DNA from: CAZXEU01 sp965207385
Lineage (GTDB): Bacteria > Bacteroidota > Rhodothermia > Rhodothermales > Bin80
NCBI GenBank assembly: GCA_965207385.1
Contig: CBDBLZ010000020.1
Coordinates: forward strand, 186,001-250,000
Length of the DNA: 64,000 nucleotides
Direction: 5' to 3'
Positions within the stretch are counted from its first letter, which is position 1, and every line of letters starts with the position of its first letter. Positions 20,229 to 30,700 of this stretch are shown piece after piece. A model generated the notes under the pieces. It worked only from the letters and a program-made list of their open reading frames with translations, was not told where the DNA came from and searched no databases. Position numbers and translations under genes: made by a program.

Positions 20229-20531
20229 CGCAGCCGCGGGCGGAAGACGGGTCTCCAGGGTTGCATGCCGTGCGCGCCAAACGGAATGGCGAGGCCAAAG
20301 ACCGATTGGTTGCAACAAGCGGCGAGTTTGGCGGAATGGGCCAAGAGAGGCATCAGGAGCAATACGTCCATATCCCCGCAGACAAGCGGAACGGATGGTT
20401 GCTGCGCTACTGACGGCGACAGTCCACCTCCAGGGGCTGCGTGAGCTCTACGCGTGCAGACTCGTGGCCGAAATCCAGCACTGCGGGAGAGGCGCCTTTA
20501 GCTGGGGAGCACCAAGCGAAGCCAACTCCAG
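20229..20531. other. Convergent intergenic region, nothing recognised
   Basis: About 300 nt between the plus-strand alcohol dehydrogenase and the minus-strand plug lipoprotein. No strong hairpin or gene was found. Confidence 0.35.
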
Positions 20532-21005
20532 CTACCGGCGCCGCGTCCTGATGATAATGACGCCGTTTGCACCTCGCGATCCATAGATGGCAGAGGCGCT
20601 GGCATCCTTCAGCACATCAATGGACTTGACGTCTGCCGGATCCAGCCAGTAGAGCCCTTGGCCTGGGTCTACTGATACCGGCACGCCATCTACGATATAG
20701 AGCGGCGCGTTTGTGCCGTGAATCGACCTGGCACCACGAATCAGGACGTTGAATCCACCTCCGGGCGTTTGCTCGACGTACACGCCGGGGACCCGCTCCA
20801 GCAGCTCTTCAACGTGCTGGATCGAGCGCCTTTCCTTGTCTGCGTCGACGTGGGATACCGCGCCGGTCACCTCGCTTCGCTCCTGCGTGCCGTAGCCTAC
20901 GGCTACTTCCTCCTCGCTATCGCCGCCAGATACGGCCTGGCCGGACATCCCGCACCCCATTGCAAGAGAAACAAGCGCCACCACAGCTGAAAGACGCAAA
21001 CCCAT
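20532..21005 (-). CDS. Orphan TonB-receptor plug-domain lipoprotein
   Basis: 157 residues. The minus-strand ATG at 21005 gives a lipoprotein signal with lipobox LAMG-C at Cys18; the frame also has a GTG at 21011. The mature part is just a SusC-type plug domain: it begins with VAVGYGTQERSEVTGAV, contains the VLIRGARSIHGTNAPLYIV segment, and ends with DVKSIDVLKDASASAIYGSR plus a short basic tail. The same motifs occur in the full-length SusC at 27731-30742. There is no N-terminal carboxypeptidase-like domain and no beta-barrel, so it cannot be a transporter on its own. A freestanding plug anchored to a membrane could interact with TonB or with a barrel, or could be a stabilised receptor remnant. 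Confidence 0.85.
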   Translation of the reverse strand: MGLRLSAVVALVSLAMGCGMSGQAVSGGDSEEEVAVGYGTQERSEVTGAVSHVDADKERRSIQHVEELLERVPGVYVEQTPGGGFNVLIRGARSIHGTNAPLYIVDGVPVSVDPGQGLYWLDPADVKSIDVLKDASASAIYGSRGANGVIIIRTRRR

Positions 21006-21231
21006 TGCCACGACGCCACCTTATGTCGCTTGTGCCACACTCAAACCTACTGCGCGGAAGATCGAGGGTTTCTGCCGGCCCTTTGCTCACTGCAAGAAAA
21101 TGCAGAGGGGCCCGGCTAAAGTCCCGGCCCTGGGGCAGGACGCTCCTGTCGTACGGCGAGTCGGATGTCTGACTGAAGGTTGCAATTCTCGCTGCGGTAA
21201 ATCAACTTGGATACCGGAACGGAGGATACGC

Positions 21232-23037
21232 ATGCAACTCGTTACGCTGGACTGGGTCGTTATCGCCATCTACGGAGGCGTTACAACAGCGCTCGGCCTC
21301 TGGTTTACGCGACGGGCCGGAGCCAGCGTGGAGAGCTTCTTTATCGCTGGCCGTACCCTGCCCTGGTGGCTTGCCGGTACCTCGATTGCCGCCACCTGGT
21401 TCGCTACGGATGCCCCGCTCGTTGCCGCTTCGCTTGTAAGACAACAAGGCATCTTCGGCAATTGGCTGTGGTGGTACGAGGCCGCCGGCATCATGATGCT
21501 CGTGTTCTTTTACGCGCGTATGTGGCGCCGCGCCCGCATAATCACGGATGCCGAGTTCATTGAATTGCGCTATTCAGGCAGGCCCGCCGCCATATTGCGG
21601 GGATTTTCTGCCATCTATCAGGGCGTCCTCAAGAACTGCGTGGTCATGGGCTGGGTCATGCTGGCCATGGTCAAGTTCAGCAAGGTACTTCTCGGATGGG
21701 ATGCCGCATTCACGCTCACGGTCTGTATTGCGCTGGCTGTAGTCTACACGGTGGCATCAGGACTTTGGGGCGTTGTGGTAACGGATTTCCTGCAGTTTAC
21801 TACGGGGATCCTGGGCAGTGTTGTGCTTGCGGGCATTGTGCTGTACAAGTTCGGCGGCCCCGCCGAAATGGCCAGCCAGATTGCCGCCATAAGCGACCAT
21901 CCGGGCACGCTCGACATCATCCCCAATCCGGCCCACATCAGTTCGCTGGAGGCCGTATCGTTCTTCCTGCTCATATTTGTGCTGTGGACCCGAAGCGGCC
22001 AGGGTGACGGCTACATAGCCCAGCGCCTCTTTGCCACCCGTGACGAAAAGCAGTCGCTGCTGGCTGCCCTCTGGTTCAATTTCGCGGGTACGGTCATGAT
22101 GACCTGGCCATGGATAATCGTGGGCCTGGGCTCTCTGCTCGTCTTTCCGCTGGCCACGGCAGCGCCCGAACTGGCAGCAGATCCGGAATTGGCCTACCCC
22201 ATGATGATTGCTGAGCTCATGCCCGCCGGGCTGCGCGGCATGATGGTGGCCTCATTTCTTGCGGCATTCATGAGCACCATGGACACGCATCTCTGCTGGG
22301 GCGCGTCCTACCTGGTCAACGACGTGTATAGACGATTCATGCGCCGAGAGAGGAGCGAGCAGCACTATGTCGTCGCCTCGCGAGTAGCCGTCATGATCCT
22401 CGTTTCACTGGCCGCCATCACGGCCTGGCAGATGGATTCAATCGAACGTGGATGGATCTATGTCATAGAGATTACAGCCGGCATCGCGGTCGTATGGCTG
22501 CTCCGGTGGTACTGGTGGCGCGTCAACGCATGGGCGGAAGTCAGTGCGATTACTGCTTCCTTCGTGCTTGCAAACGGGTTTCTTTGGGCGGAAATCCTTG
22601 AGAGGCTTGGCTGGCTTACCGGGGGCGCACTGGCGGCCGTGGACACGTTCTACGGCAGCGACTACGACATGGTCAGGTCCGTCTTCATACTTATCCTGGC
22701 CACCGTGATCTGGGTCAGCGTGGCGCTGCTAACGGACCCGGATCCGGAGGAGAAGCTGGTTAGCTTCTATCGCCGCGTGCGCCCGGGCGGCTGGTGGGGG
22801 GCCGTTGCCAAGAAATGCCCGGAGATCCAGGCCGACGTTCCGGCCTCCCGTCGCTGGATGGGCTGGGGGCTTGGCATGTGCTTCATCTGGTCGAGCCTGC
22901 TCGGGGTCGGCTACCTGCTTACGGGCCATCCGTGGGCGGGGATCGTCATGCTGGTGTTTGGCTGTGTTGCGGCTCTTGCCACCATCCGGGTATCGCTAAT
23001 GCCAGACTCTCCCACGCAAGGTGCAGCCGCTGCCTGA
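21232..23037 (+). CDS. Sodium:solute symporter (SSS family)
   Basis: About 601 residues. The ATG at 21232 is preceded by GGAGG at 21221-21225, a well-placed ribosome-binding site; the frame is open back to 21100 but that part is not family-like. It is a polytopic membrane protein with at least 13 hydrophobic segments. The N-terminal SSS features are visible (DYVVI-type first segment, ESFFIAGRTLPWWLAGTSIAATWFATD). FLAAFMSTMDTHLCWGASYLVND matches the helix that contributes to the second Na site. Substrate unknown; sugars, sialic acids and amino acids are all transported in this family. It is followed directly by a secreted PIG-L deacetylase, so uptake of a deacetylation product is a plausible link. 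Confidence 0.88.
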   Translation: MQLVTLDWVVIAIYGGVTTALGLWFTRRAGASVESFFIAGRTLPWWLAGTSIAATWFATDAPLVAASLVRQQGIFGNWLWWYEAAGIMMLVFFYARMWRRARIITDAEFIELRYSGRPAAILRGFSAIYQGVLKNCVVMGWVMLAMVKFSKVLLGWDAAFTLTVCIALAVVYTVASGLWGVVVTDFLQFTTGILGSVVLAGIVLYKFGGPAEMASQIAAISDHPGTLDIIPNPAHISSLEAVSFFLLIFVLWTRSGQGDGYIAQRLFATRDEKQSLLAALWFNFAGTVMMTWPWIIVGLGSLLVFPLATAAPELAADPELAYPMMIAELMPAGLRGMMVASFLAAFMSTMDTHLCWGASYLVNDVYRRFMRRERSEQHYVVASRVAVMILVSLAAITAWQMDSIERGWIYVIEITAGIAVVWLLRWYWWRVNAWAEVSAITASFVLANGFLWAEILERLGWLTGGALAAVDTFYGSDYDMVRSVFILILATVIWVSVALLTDPDPEEKLVSFYRRVRPGGWWGAVAKKCPEIQADVPASRRWMGWGLGMCFIWSSLLGVGYLLTGHPWAGIVMLVFGCVAALATIRVSLMPDSPTQGAAAA

Positions 23038-23088
23038 TGCGGCCTGCATCCAGATAGCAGCAACAGATTGCATGATCATTCAACAAGC

Positions 23089-23114
23089 CGCGGCACCCAA
23101 GCTCGGGTGCCGCG
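23089..23114 (+). terminator. 10-bp perfect hairpin after the symporter gene
   Basis: The arms CGCGGCACCC (23089-23098) and GGGTGCCGCG (23105-23114) pair perfectly around a 6-nt loop. The hairpin lies between the symporter stop and the PIG-L start, is very GC-rich, and has no T-tract. It may be a terminator or attenuating structure. Confidence 0.5.
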
Positions 23115-23150
23115 ACTGCCTGTGCGCAATAACCCACATCAAACAGCTTC

Positions 23151-25847
23151 ATGTCACGCAACAATCTTCCTTCCTTTTCTCCGATCGTGTTTGCGCTCGG
23201 TCTCTTGCTGCTTATCCACAGCGATGTCGCAGCGCAAGAGCTCGACCGCGTACTGGTGGTCACTACTGACCGGGATGCCAGTCCGGGACTGACGGCCGAC
23301 CGCGGTTACGCGGGCATCTGGCAACAGCTTCAAAAGCTGAGCACAACGGCGAGCCTCCTGCACACCGTGGCGCACCCGGATGATGAACACGCAGGCATGC
23401 TGACCCTGGCAAGCCGAGGCCTGGGCGCCAGAACCGCCCTGTGGTCCGTAAACAGGGGCGAAGCGGGCGCCAATGCCATTGGGCCGGAACTCTTCGATGC
23501 ACTCGGGCTCATCAGAACGGAAGAGCTCCGGCTTGCTGGGCGGTACTACGGCCTGGATGACCTGTATTTTTCAAATGCACTGGACTACGGGTATTCGAAG
23601 ACCCTTGAGGAGACGATCCGGAGTTGGGACGAGGAAACTGTCCTTGGGGAATTGGTGCGCGTCCTGCGCATCAACCGTCCGCTCGTCGTCGTTTCGCGCT
23701 TCCACGCCTCGGAGCGGGACGGCCATGGTAACCACCAGGCCGTGGGCGGCATGACGCCCGAGGCCTTTCGCGCCGCAGGTGATCCGGACATGTTTCGGGA
23801 GCAGATCACGGAAGAAGGCCTGCGGCCATGGCAGCCGCTCAAGCTCTATCGCGGCGGGGTGCGGGAGGCTGAGCCGTGGAACATACGACTGGACGTTGGA
23901 CAGTACAGCCCGTGGCTGGGATCGTCGTACCAGAATTTCGGGACCTATGGCCTGAGCCTGCAGCGGTCGCAAACCAGTGGCAGAACCCGGCAGCGCATGG
24001 GACCGGTGCCGTATTACTATGAACGACTGGACGACGAGTCGGGCACGGAAGCAGGATTCTTCGACGGATTGGACACATCGCTTTCAGGGGTGTTCGCCCT
24101 CGTCGGCGAGGAAGCGCCCGAGGGAGCCATTCCGCTTCTTTCGGAAGTCGAAGGGCATGTGGAAAGTGCCATGCAAGATCTCGATGTCACTGATCTTGCG
24201 GGAATCGTCCCTGATCTGGTGGCAGGCCTAGGCAAGACGCGCGCCGTACTGGCAATAACGCCAGCGGACACTGAGGCGGCATTCATGCTTCGCATCAAGG
24301 AGCAACAGTTCATGCACGCGGTCGGCAGCGCACTCGGCCTGCAATTCACTGCTCTGGCCATGACTGCGGATGATCGAACGGGCACGAGTCCGTGGGCCCC
24401 CGCCCCCGTCATGGGCCCCGTTGTTCCCGGGCAGGCTTTCCGGGTGGAAGCGCGCCTTCAGAATTCCTCCGCGGTACCGCTGGAGGAAGTAAGCCTTTCG
24501 CTGGAATCCGGCCCTGCCGATTTGCCCTGGAGCATCGAATCGACTTTTCGCTCTTCCGGTGAAGTCCACGCGGCGGACTTTTCAGTTCGGGTGCCGGATA
24601 ATGCTGCCTTTTCCCGCCGGTATTTCTTCCGCAGGTCCGTGCGCAACAACCACTACGAGGTGCGGGACTCAAGCTCCATTCACCTCCCTGCAAGCCCACC
24701 GAGTCTTGAGGCCGCAGCAACGCTCTCGGTGATGGGCGAATCCGTTACCGTCCGCCGCAGTGTTCAGACCATGGAACCTGATTTGCCCTATGGCTACGTG
24801 CTGCGTGACCTCAAGGTAGCCCCGGCTCTTGCAGTGAACGTCGATCCCGCCCGCCGGGTCATTCCGTCAGAGCAGCAGGGAGGCACATTCTCGGTAAGCG
24901 TGGAACTCTTGAACAATGATCCCGGCAACATCGCTGGTGAGCTGGAACTCGAGTTGCCCGAAGGATGGACGGCGGAGCCTCCGAGCCATGGATTTGCCTT
25001 CAGCCAAGCCGGGCAGCGAGCGGAATACGAATTCGAAGTTACATTCCCGAGACTGGATGGTCCGGAATACATGGTGGAAGCCGTCGCGACTGCCGACGGG
25101 CGCAGCTACCGCGAGGGCTACGACATCATCCGTCATCGGGACCTGGAGGTCCGCTACTTGTACGAGCCAGCGCAGGTAAGCGTACATGGCCTCGACGTGC
25201 GGATGGCGCCGGGGCTTAGCGTCGGCTACGTTATGGGAGTTGGAGATGAAGTGCCGGCCGGCATAGAGCAGCTGGGAGCGGAGGTGCAATTGCTGACTTC
25301 CGAAGACCTCGCCTCGGGAGACCTGGCAGCCTACGACGTCATTGTCATTGGCACGCGTGCATACGCCGTCCGCCAGGATCTGTTAACCTACAATATGCGC
25401 CTGCTGGATTTTGCCGAGGCCGGAGGCAACCTCATTGTCCTTTACCAGACCCAGGAATTCGTTCCCGAGCTCATGGCTCCGTTTCCCGCGCAGCTGCCTC
25501 GCAGCGCCGAAGAGGTCTCGGAAGAGGACGCACCGGTATCCGTCCTGGCGCCGGACCATGCCGTACTCCACTGGCCCAACACGATCAGCCCGGACGATTT
25601 TGACGGCTGGGTCGAGCAGCGGGGCTCCAAGTTCTTTACCGAATGGGATGCGGCGTATACCCCGCTCATTGAGACCAATGACACGGGGCAGGAGCCCCAA
25701 CGTGGCGCCTGGCTAATTGCGAGGCATGGCGCGGGGCATTATACGTACTTCGCTCTCGCCATTCATCGGCAGACGCCGTATGCAGTCCCTGGCCCTTACC
25801 GGATCTTCGCAAACCTGCTTTCCATGGGCCAGGCCGGGGCCGACTGA
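23151..25847 (+). CDS. Large secreted PIG-L (LmbE-like) deacetylase
   Basis: 898 residues with a cleavable signal peptide (hydrophobic core FALGLLLLIHS, then DVAAQ). An N-terminal PIG-L domain carries the Zn-binding HPDDEH motif (about 75-80), NRGEAGAN and a GHGNHQ motif (about 191-196). The family hydrolyses N-acetyl groups from sugars, as in N-acetylglucosaminyl-phosphatidylinositol or mycothiol precursors. The remaining ~500 residues include beta-sandwich-like regions and a C-terminal Rossmann-like segment (about 690-830, DVIVIGTRAYAVRQDL) that resembles a glutamine-amidotransferase/ThuA fold. The gene follows the symporter after a short gap. It is likely a periplasmic or surface enzyme on acetylated glycans or glycoconjugates; the substrate is unknown. 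Confidence 0.87.
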   Translation: MSRNNLPSFSPIVFALGLLLLIHSDVAAQELDRVLVVTTDRDASPGLTADRGYAGIWQQLQKLSTTASLLHTVAHPDDEHAGMLTLASRGLGARTALWSVNRGEAGANAIGPELFDALGLIRTEELRLAGRYYGLDDLYFSNALDYGYSKTLEETIRSWDEETVLGELVRVLRINRPLVVVSRFHASERDGHGNHQAVGGMTPEAFRAAGDPDMFREQITEEGLRPWQPLKLYRGGVREAEPWNIRLDVGQYSPWLGSSYQNFGTYGLSLQRSQTSGRTRQRMGPVPYYYERLDDESGTEAGFFDGLDTSLSGVFALVGEEAPEGAIPLLSEVEGHVESAMQDLDVTDLAGIVPDLVAGLGKTRAVLAITPADTEAAFMLRIKEQQFMHAVGSALGLQFTALAMTADDRTGTSPWAPAPVMGPVVPGQAFRVEARLQNSSAVPLEEVSLSLESGPADLPWSIESTFRSSGEVHAADFSVRVPDNAAFSRRYFFRRSVRNNHYEVRDSSSIHLPASPPSLEAAATLSVMGESVTVRRSVQTMEPDLPYGYVLRDLKVAPALAVNVDPARRVIPSEQQGGTFSVSVELLNNDPGNIAGELELELPEGWTAEPPSHGFAFSQAGQRAEYEFEVTFPRLDGPEYMVEAVATADGRSYREGYDIIRHRDLEVRYLYEPAQVSVHGLDVRMAPGLSVGYVMGVGDEVPAGIEQLGAEVQLLTSEDLASGDLAAYDVIVIGTRAYAVRQDLLTYNMRLLDFAEAGGNLIVLYQTQEFVPELMAPFPAQLPRSAEEVSEEDAPVSVLAPDHAVLHWPNTISPDDFDGWVEQRGSKFFTEWDAAYTPLIETNDTGQEPQRGAWLIARHGAGHYTYFALAIHRQTPYAVPGPYRIFANLLSMGQAGAD

Positions 25848-25970
25848 GACGCGTGCATCGCAGCATTGAACCCGGCAAGGTCAGCGATAGCTTCCACTCT
25901 CGCTCCGGCGCCAGTCCCAAGCCGCCTGCCAGCCATCCGGTCCACGGTATGCAGCCTGCATAAATGCAGC

Positions 25971-26002
25971 GAGCCCCGCAGGCGGTTCGGCCTGCGGGGC
26001 TC
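25971..26002. terminator. 13-bp perfect hairpin, convergent terminator
   Basis: The arms 25971-25983 and 25990-26002 are perfect reverse complements (GAGCCCCGCAGGC and its partner) around a 6-nt loop. The hairpin sits between the ends of the convergent PIG-L (+) and SusD (-) genes, and only a weak T-rich stretch follows it (TGCTTATT). It probably works as a bidirectional terminator. Confidence 0.75.
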
Positions 26003-26034
26003 TGCTTATTCCTCGCGCTCCAAGAGCGTAGAGG

Positions 26035-27699
26035 CTAGTAACCGGGATTTTGGACCAGGTTGGGGTTGGTCTCCAGCTGGTTCCGCGGAATTGGACCCAC
26101 ATTGCGGTAGGCCTGTGACACGGGCTTGAACTGCCACGGGTCGTTGTAGCGTGTCGCGCCGCCTTCCACTCCTGCGAACCGGATCAGATCCTGTCTGCGC
26201 AGTTGCTCCCAGAAGAATTCCCGGCCACGCTCTGCCAGAATCTTGTCCGCATCCAGCTCGGTGAACGGATCCACGCCGGCGCGCATTCTTACCTGGTTCA
26301 ACAGGGCCAGAGCCTCGCCGCTTCCCGCATTCTGACGCCACAGCGCTTCCGCCTTCATGAGAAGTACGTCCGCAAACCGGAAGATCACGAAGTCATTGCT
26401 CATGCTTGATCCGATGCCGTTCTCGATCTGATACTTGCCGATGCGCGCGCCGCACTGGCGGCAGGCCACGGCCTGCAGATCGTTCATGGCAGGGGTAAAC
26501 GTAAGCGGAGGACCGTTCATGTCAAAGTCCGAGTAGACACCCGTATCCATTACGCGGTCTCCCGCTGCCGTGTATTGCGGCCCAACGACAAAGTTGCCCA
26601 GACGATCGTCCAGGGTTCCCTGCACGCGCTCCAGTCCTGCATCATCAGCCGTGGGGTTCGAGCCCCAGACCTCGCCCTGAGGACCTGGGTTCTGGTTAGG
26701 ATCAATGACTGACTCGTATACCTTTTGGGTGGCAGACCATCCATTCCAGGGCTGGAACTGGAAATTGTACGTGTTCTGGCTGCCGTAATGGAAGGTCATC
26801 TGGTGGAGGTTGAACCCGGTCAGAAATACCTTGTCAAAAGGCACCACGAAAATATTCTCCGGGGAGCCGTCATTCTGGACGGCAAAGTTGTCGTGGTAGT
26901 TGGCCGCCAGGCTGTAATTGCCCGAGTTGATAATGGCGTCCAACTGGGTAAGCGCATCATTCCATCTGGCCGAACCAGTGTAGACCTCCGCGTTCATGTA
27001 CAACTTGGCGAGCGTCATGCGCGCTACGAACTGGTTCATGCGCGCGTAGGTGCCCCGCGGGTCCGCGCTCAGATTGCCGAGGTTGTCCACCAGCTCCCGC
27101 TCCACGAACTCGAATACCATTCTGCGTCCTTCCGCAAAGTCGGACGAAGGCTGTCTCGGCGCCTCCTCGGCATCTACGAAACTCGTTACGATGGGGACGT
27201 TTCCGAAGGCATCCAGCAGCCAGAAGTAGTAGAACGCCCGCATCGCCGTAAGCTCCGAGATAAACGTCGCGGCGGCATCAGGGTCAGCCGCTCCCGATTC
27301 AACCGCGGATTCGAACTGGAAGATCAGTCGGTTCGCGTTGTTGACACCGGAAAAGTAGGTTTGCCAGAATCCGTTGAAGGTGCCTTCGTCCACCGTCCAC
27401 GTCTGGCTGTTAACGCGGAACCAGAAGCCGCCTTCCGACCAGTCCTGCCCTCGGGCGGGGACGATGATTTCATCAGTCGTGGCCTCGTTGAACTGCGCGG
27501 GCGACCCTCCGCCGCCCACAGACCTGAGGGCACTGTACGCGTCCCCCATGGCCGACACGAACTGCTGGTCGGTCTGGAAAAAGTTTTCGGCAGTGACCTC
27601 ACTGTCCACGGATTCCGACAAGTCGGTGCAGGATGCCACGAGCAAAACGCACAGGGCACCTGCCAGGGACCACCGCAGGAATGATGCTAGGGTTTTCAC
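26035..27699 (-). CDS. RagB/SusD-family nutrient-binding outer-membrane lipoprotein
   Basis: 554 residues with a lipoprotein signal (lipobox LLVAS-C, Cys24). N-terminal SusD features are present: AENFFQTDQQFVSAMGDAYSALR and the WNDALTQLDAIINSGNY-type TPR segment. The C-terminal RagB/SusD signature is the region DFVIFRFADVLLMKAEAL followed by LLNQVRMRAGV and the ERGREFFWEQLRRQDLIRF segment. The protein binds substrate at the cell surface and closes over its SusC barrel. It lies 31 nt downstream of susC on the same strand, a standard pair. The bound nutrient cannot be read from sequence, though the GH4 upstream hints at a glycoside. Confidence 0.95.
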   Translation of the reverse strand: MKTLASFLRWSLAGALCVLLVASCTDLSESVDSEVTAENFFQTDQQFVSAMGDAYSALRSVGGGGSPAQFNEATTDEIIVPARGQDWSEGGFWFRVNSQTWTVDEGTFNGFWQTYFSGVNNANRLIFQFESAVESGAADPDAAATFISELTAMRAFYYFWLLDAFGNVPIVTSFVDAEEAPRQPSSDFAEGRRMVFEFVERELVDNLGNLSADPRGTYARMNQFVARMTLAKLYMNAEVYTGSARWNDALTQLDAIINSGNYSLAANYHDNFAVQNDGSPENIFVVPFDKVFLTGFNLHQMTFHYGSQNTYNFQFQPWNGWSATQKVYESVIDPNQNPGPQGEVWGSNPTADDAGLERVQGTLDDRLGNFVVGPQYTAAGDRVMDTGVYSDFDMNGPPLTFTPAMNDLQAVACRQCGARIGKYQIENGIGSSMSNDFVIFRFADVLLMKAEALWRQNAGSGEALALLNQVRMRAGVDPFTELDADKILAERGREFFWEQLRRQDLIRFAGVEGGATRYNDPWQFKPVSQAYRNVGPIPRNQLETNPNLVQNPGY

Positions 27700-27730
27700 G
27701 GTTTTGCCTCCGGGTTAGTTAGTCGACAGG

Positions 27731-30700
27731 TTAGAAGCTGAGGTTGACACCCACGCTGATGGAGCGCGTGGTAAAGTACTCAATGCGGCGCTCGATGCCG
27801 GGAGCCAGCGGCCCACCGCTAGATCCCTGCTCCGACTGCCCCTGGTTACGGTCCACGTATCGCACTTGCGGGTTGAGCCCGCTATAGCCGGTGATCGTAA
27901 GCAGGTTATTGCCGGAAATGTACAGGCGCATCCGGTTGACCGGAACCCTGCCGTACAGGCGTGCCGGCAGGGTATAGCCAATGCTCGCATTGTTGATCCT
28001 CACGTAGTCCGCGTCCTCGACATAGTAGCTCGACCAGCGCGGATCGTCCTTGAGATCTGCAATGTCGAAGGCGTCGTCCAGGACGTTGTACGAGGAAATC
28101 TGCTTCGGCACGGAATAGAACAGGCTGAACATGTTGGCAAGTTGATGCCCGAATACGCCTTCGATAAAGACGCTGGCATCAAAGTCGCCGTACGTCATCC
28201 TGTTCGTCCAGCCAATCTGGAAATCGGGCAACCCGTTGCCCAGGATTTGCTCGTCAGCCGGGAACGTCAATTCGCCGTACGTCACTTCCTGGCCATCCGG
28301 CTTCAGAAACAGCCACTCTCCATTGCTGCCAATGCGCGAATACATCGGACCCCACAACTGGCCAATGGGCTCGCCCTCCTTGATGCGAATTAGGTCCGGC
28401 GCATTGAGACCGGGAGAACCGGGGCTGGCCAGGTACTGCTCCTCCTCCGTCACGAACTTGTTCAGCATGGTCTCGGAATAGAACGACATTATCACGCCCG
28501 TATTCCATCCCAGGCCGGCACGGCTTGCCTGCAGTACGTCGTAGTCGAGTGAAACTTCAACGCCGCTGGTCTCCAGCTCACCCACATTCGTCCAGGTGCT
28601 CGGGAAGAGGTTCGGCGGCACCGGCACGCCGACCGAAAACAGAAGGTCGGAAGTGACGGCATTGTAGGCGTCAATTCGGCCACTGAGACGATTACCCATC
28701 GCCACGAAGTCCAGGCCGATATTGATTTCGGTCTTTTCCTCCCACTTGAGGTCGGGATTGGCGTTGCTGACAGGGCCGAAGCTCTGAATGAATTGGCCGT
28801 TTACGAAGAAATTGCCGGCGGGAGCGAATCTCTGCTGGGCAAGACCACTGACAGGGGCATCCTGACCGGTCTTTCCAATACTTCCGCGCAACCTGAGCGA
28901 GCTGAAGAACGGCAACTCGGTGAGCTGTCCGACTTCGATGCCCACTCCGGCGGACCAAAACGTGCCCCACTTGTTGTCGATGCCAAACCTTGAGGAGCCT
29001 TCGCGACGAAGGCTGGCGTTGACGAACACCACTCCCTGGTAATTCAGGTTAGTCCGGCCAAAGAAACCGATCAGGCGATGCGTGCTGCGAAAGCTGCCCA
29101 CGTTGCCTTCACCCTGGTCGAAGTCCTGGGCAAAGCCGAAGTTGTTGAAGGCCACCCTGTCGGAAATAAAGTCGCCACCGGAGACATTGAAGCCTTCGTC
29201 CACGAAGTCGTTGTACGAGTATCCCGCGATGGCCTCCAGATCCACGTCCGGAATGTCACTGTTGGTGTAATGCAGGGTAGTCTCGAAGAGTTCGTTGCTC
29301 TGATCCAGATACATCTGCTCCGCCAGGCCTGGTCCACGCGCTGCCGCCGTGGCACCACCACGAACCTTGTGCTGCTTGGAATAGAAATTGCGACGAATCA
29401 GGTCTTCCGTCTGCAGCGAGTACTGGGCTGCGATGGAGAGGTTGGGCACGATGGCGTCCAGGTTGTACTCCATACGCATCAGACCGTTGAAGAACTTGTC
29501 TTCCCCAACTCGCTCCCCTTCCTCAATGATGGCCACGGGATTGAAGTAGTTGAACAGTGGCTGCTCGAAGTAGCCTCCCGTGTTCTCGAAGCCGTCCGCG
29601 CTTACCGGCGCCGTCGGGTTCATGATGCCGGCAAACTTGAATGCATCCGCGAAGCCGTAGTTGGCCTCGCGGTTCGTGGCCGCCAGCTGGATGGTGATCT
29701 CCAGATCGTGGTCGAGCGCCCACTGCGTAAAGTTGACGCGACCTCCCAGCTCCTGGAATCCCGTGTAACGCTGAATGCCGTTGCGGTCACGGAAATTGCC
29801 CGACACCCGGTAAATGCTGTTCTCTGAACCACCCGAAAGCGCCAGGCTGTGTACCATATTGGAACCCGCCTGGGTCACCTCCTCGAACCACTCCGTGTTG
29901 TGACCAAGGTCAGGAGCATTCAATCCCGTCTGCTGCGAAAGCTGCCGGTATTCGTCCCCAGTCAGCACATCCAGACGATTCTCGATGCCCTCGAACGTAT
30001 AGTATGCATTGTACTCCATCGACACGCCCTGGCGGGCCTCACCCGACTTGGTGGTCACCAGGATGACGCCTGCACTGCCGCGTGTGCCAAAAATGGCTGC
30101 CGCGGAGGCGTCCTTCAGCACGTCAATGGACTCGATATCGTTGGGATCCAGGTTGTCCAGCGTGGCACCCACGATGCCGTCCACGACTACGAGCGGCTCC
30201 TGGTTGGCTCCAAAGGACGAAATGCCCCTTAGCCGGATTTCGGCATCATCGTTCGGATTACCGTTTCGCGTCGTGATTTGCAGTCCGGCCACCTTGCCCT
30301 GGATCATCTCCGCAGGGTCGTTGACGTTGCCCGCCACGAAGTCTGTTTCATCCAAACTCGCTACCGAACCCGTAATGGCACGTCGTTCCTGGGTGCCGTA
30401 GCCCGTGACAACGATTTCCTCCCCGATATCATACACGGTTTCAGCGAGCTCTACCTCGATCTCGGTGCGACCATCTATGGCAACTTCCTTCGTTTCGAAT
30501 CCCACGGAGGAGAAAACCAGCGTATCCGAAAGTGACGGCACAGTGAGCGAAAACGAGCCGTTCACGCTGGTAGCCGTACCCATCAGCGTTCCCTTGACGA
30601 CAACGCTTACACCTGGCAGTGGGCTGCCGGCGGTCGAGTCTACAACTGTTCCCGACACCGTCTCCTGTGCGAAAGCACCAGCCGGCGCGAGCAGGAGAGC

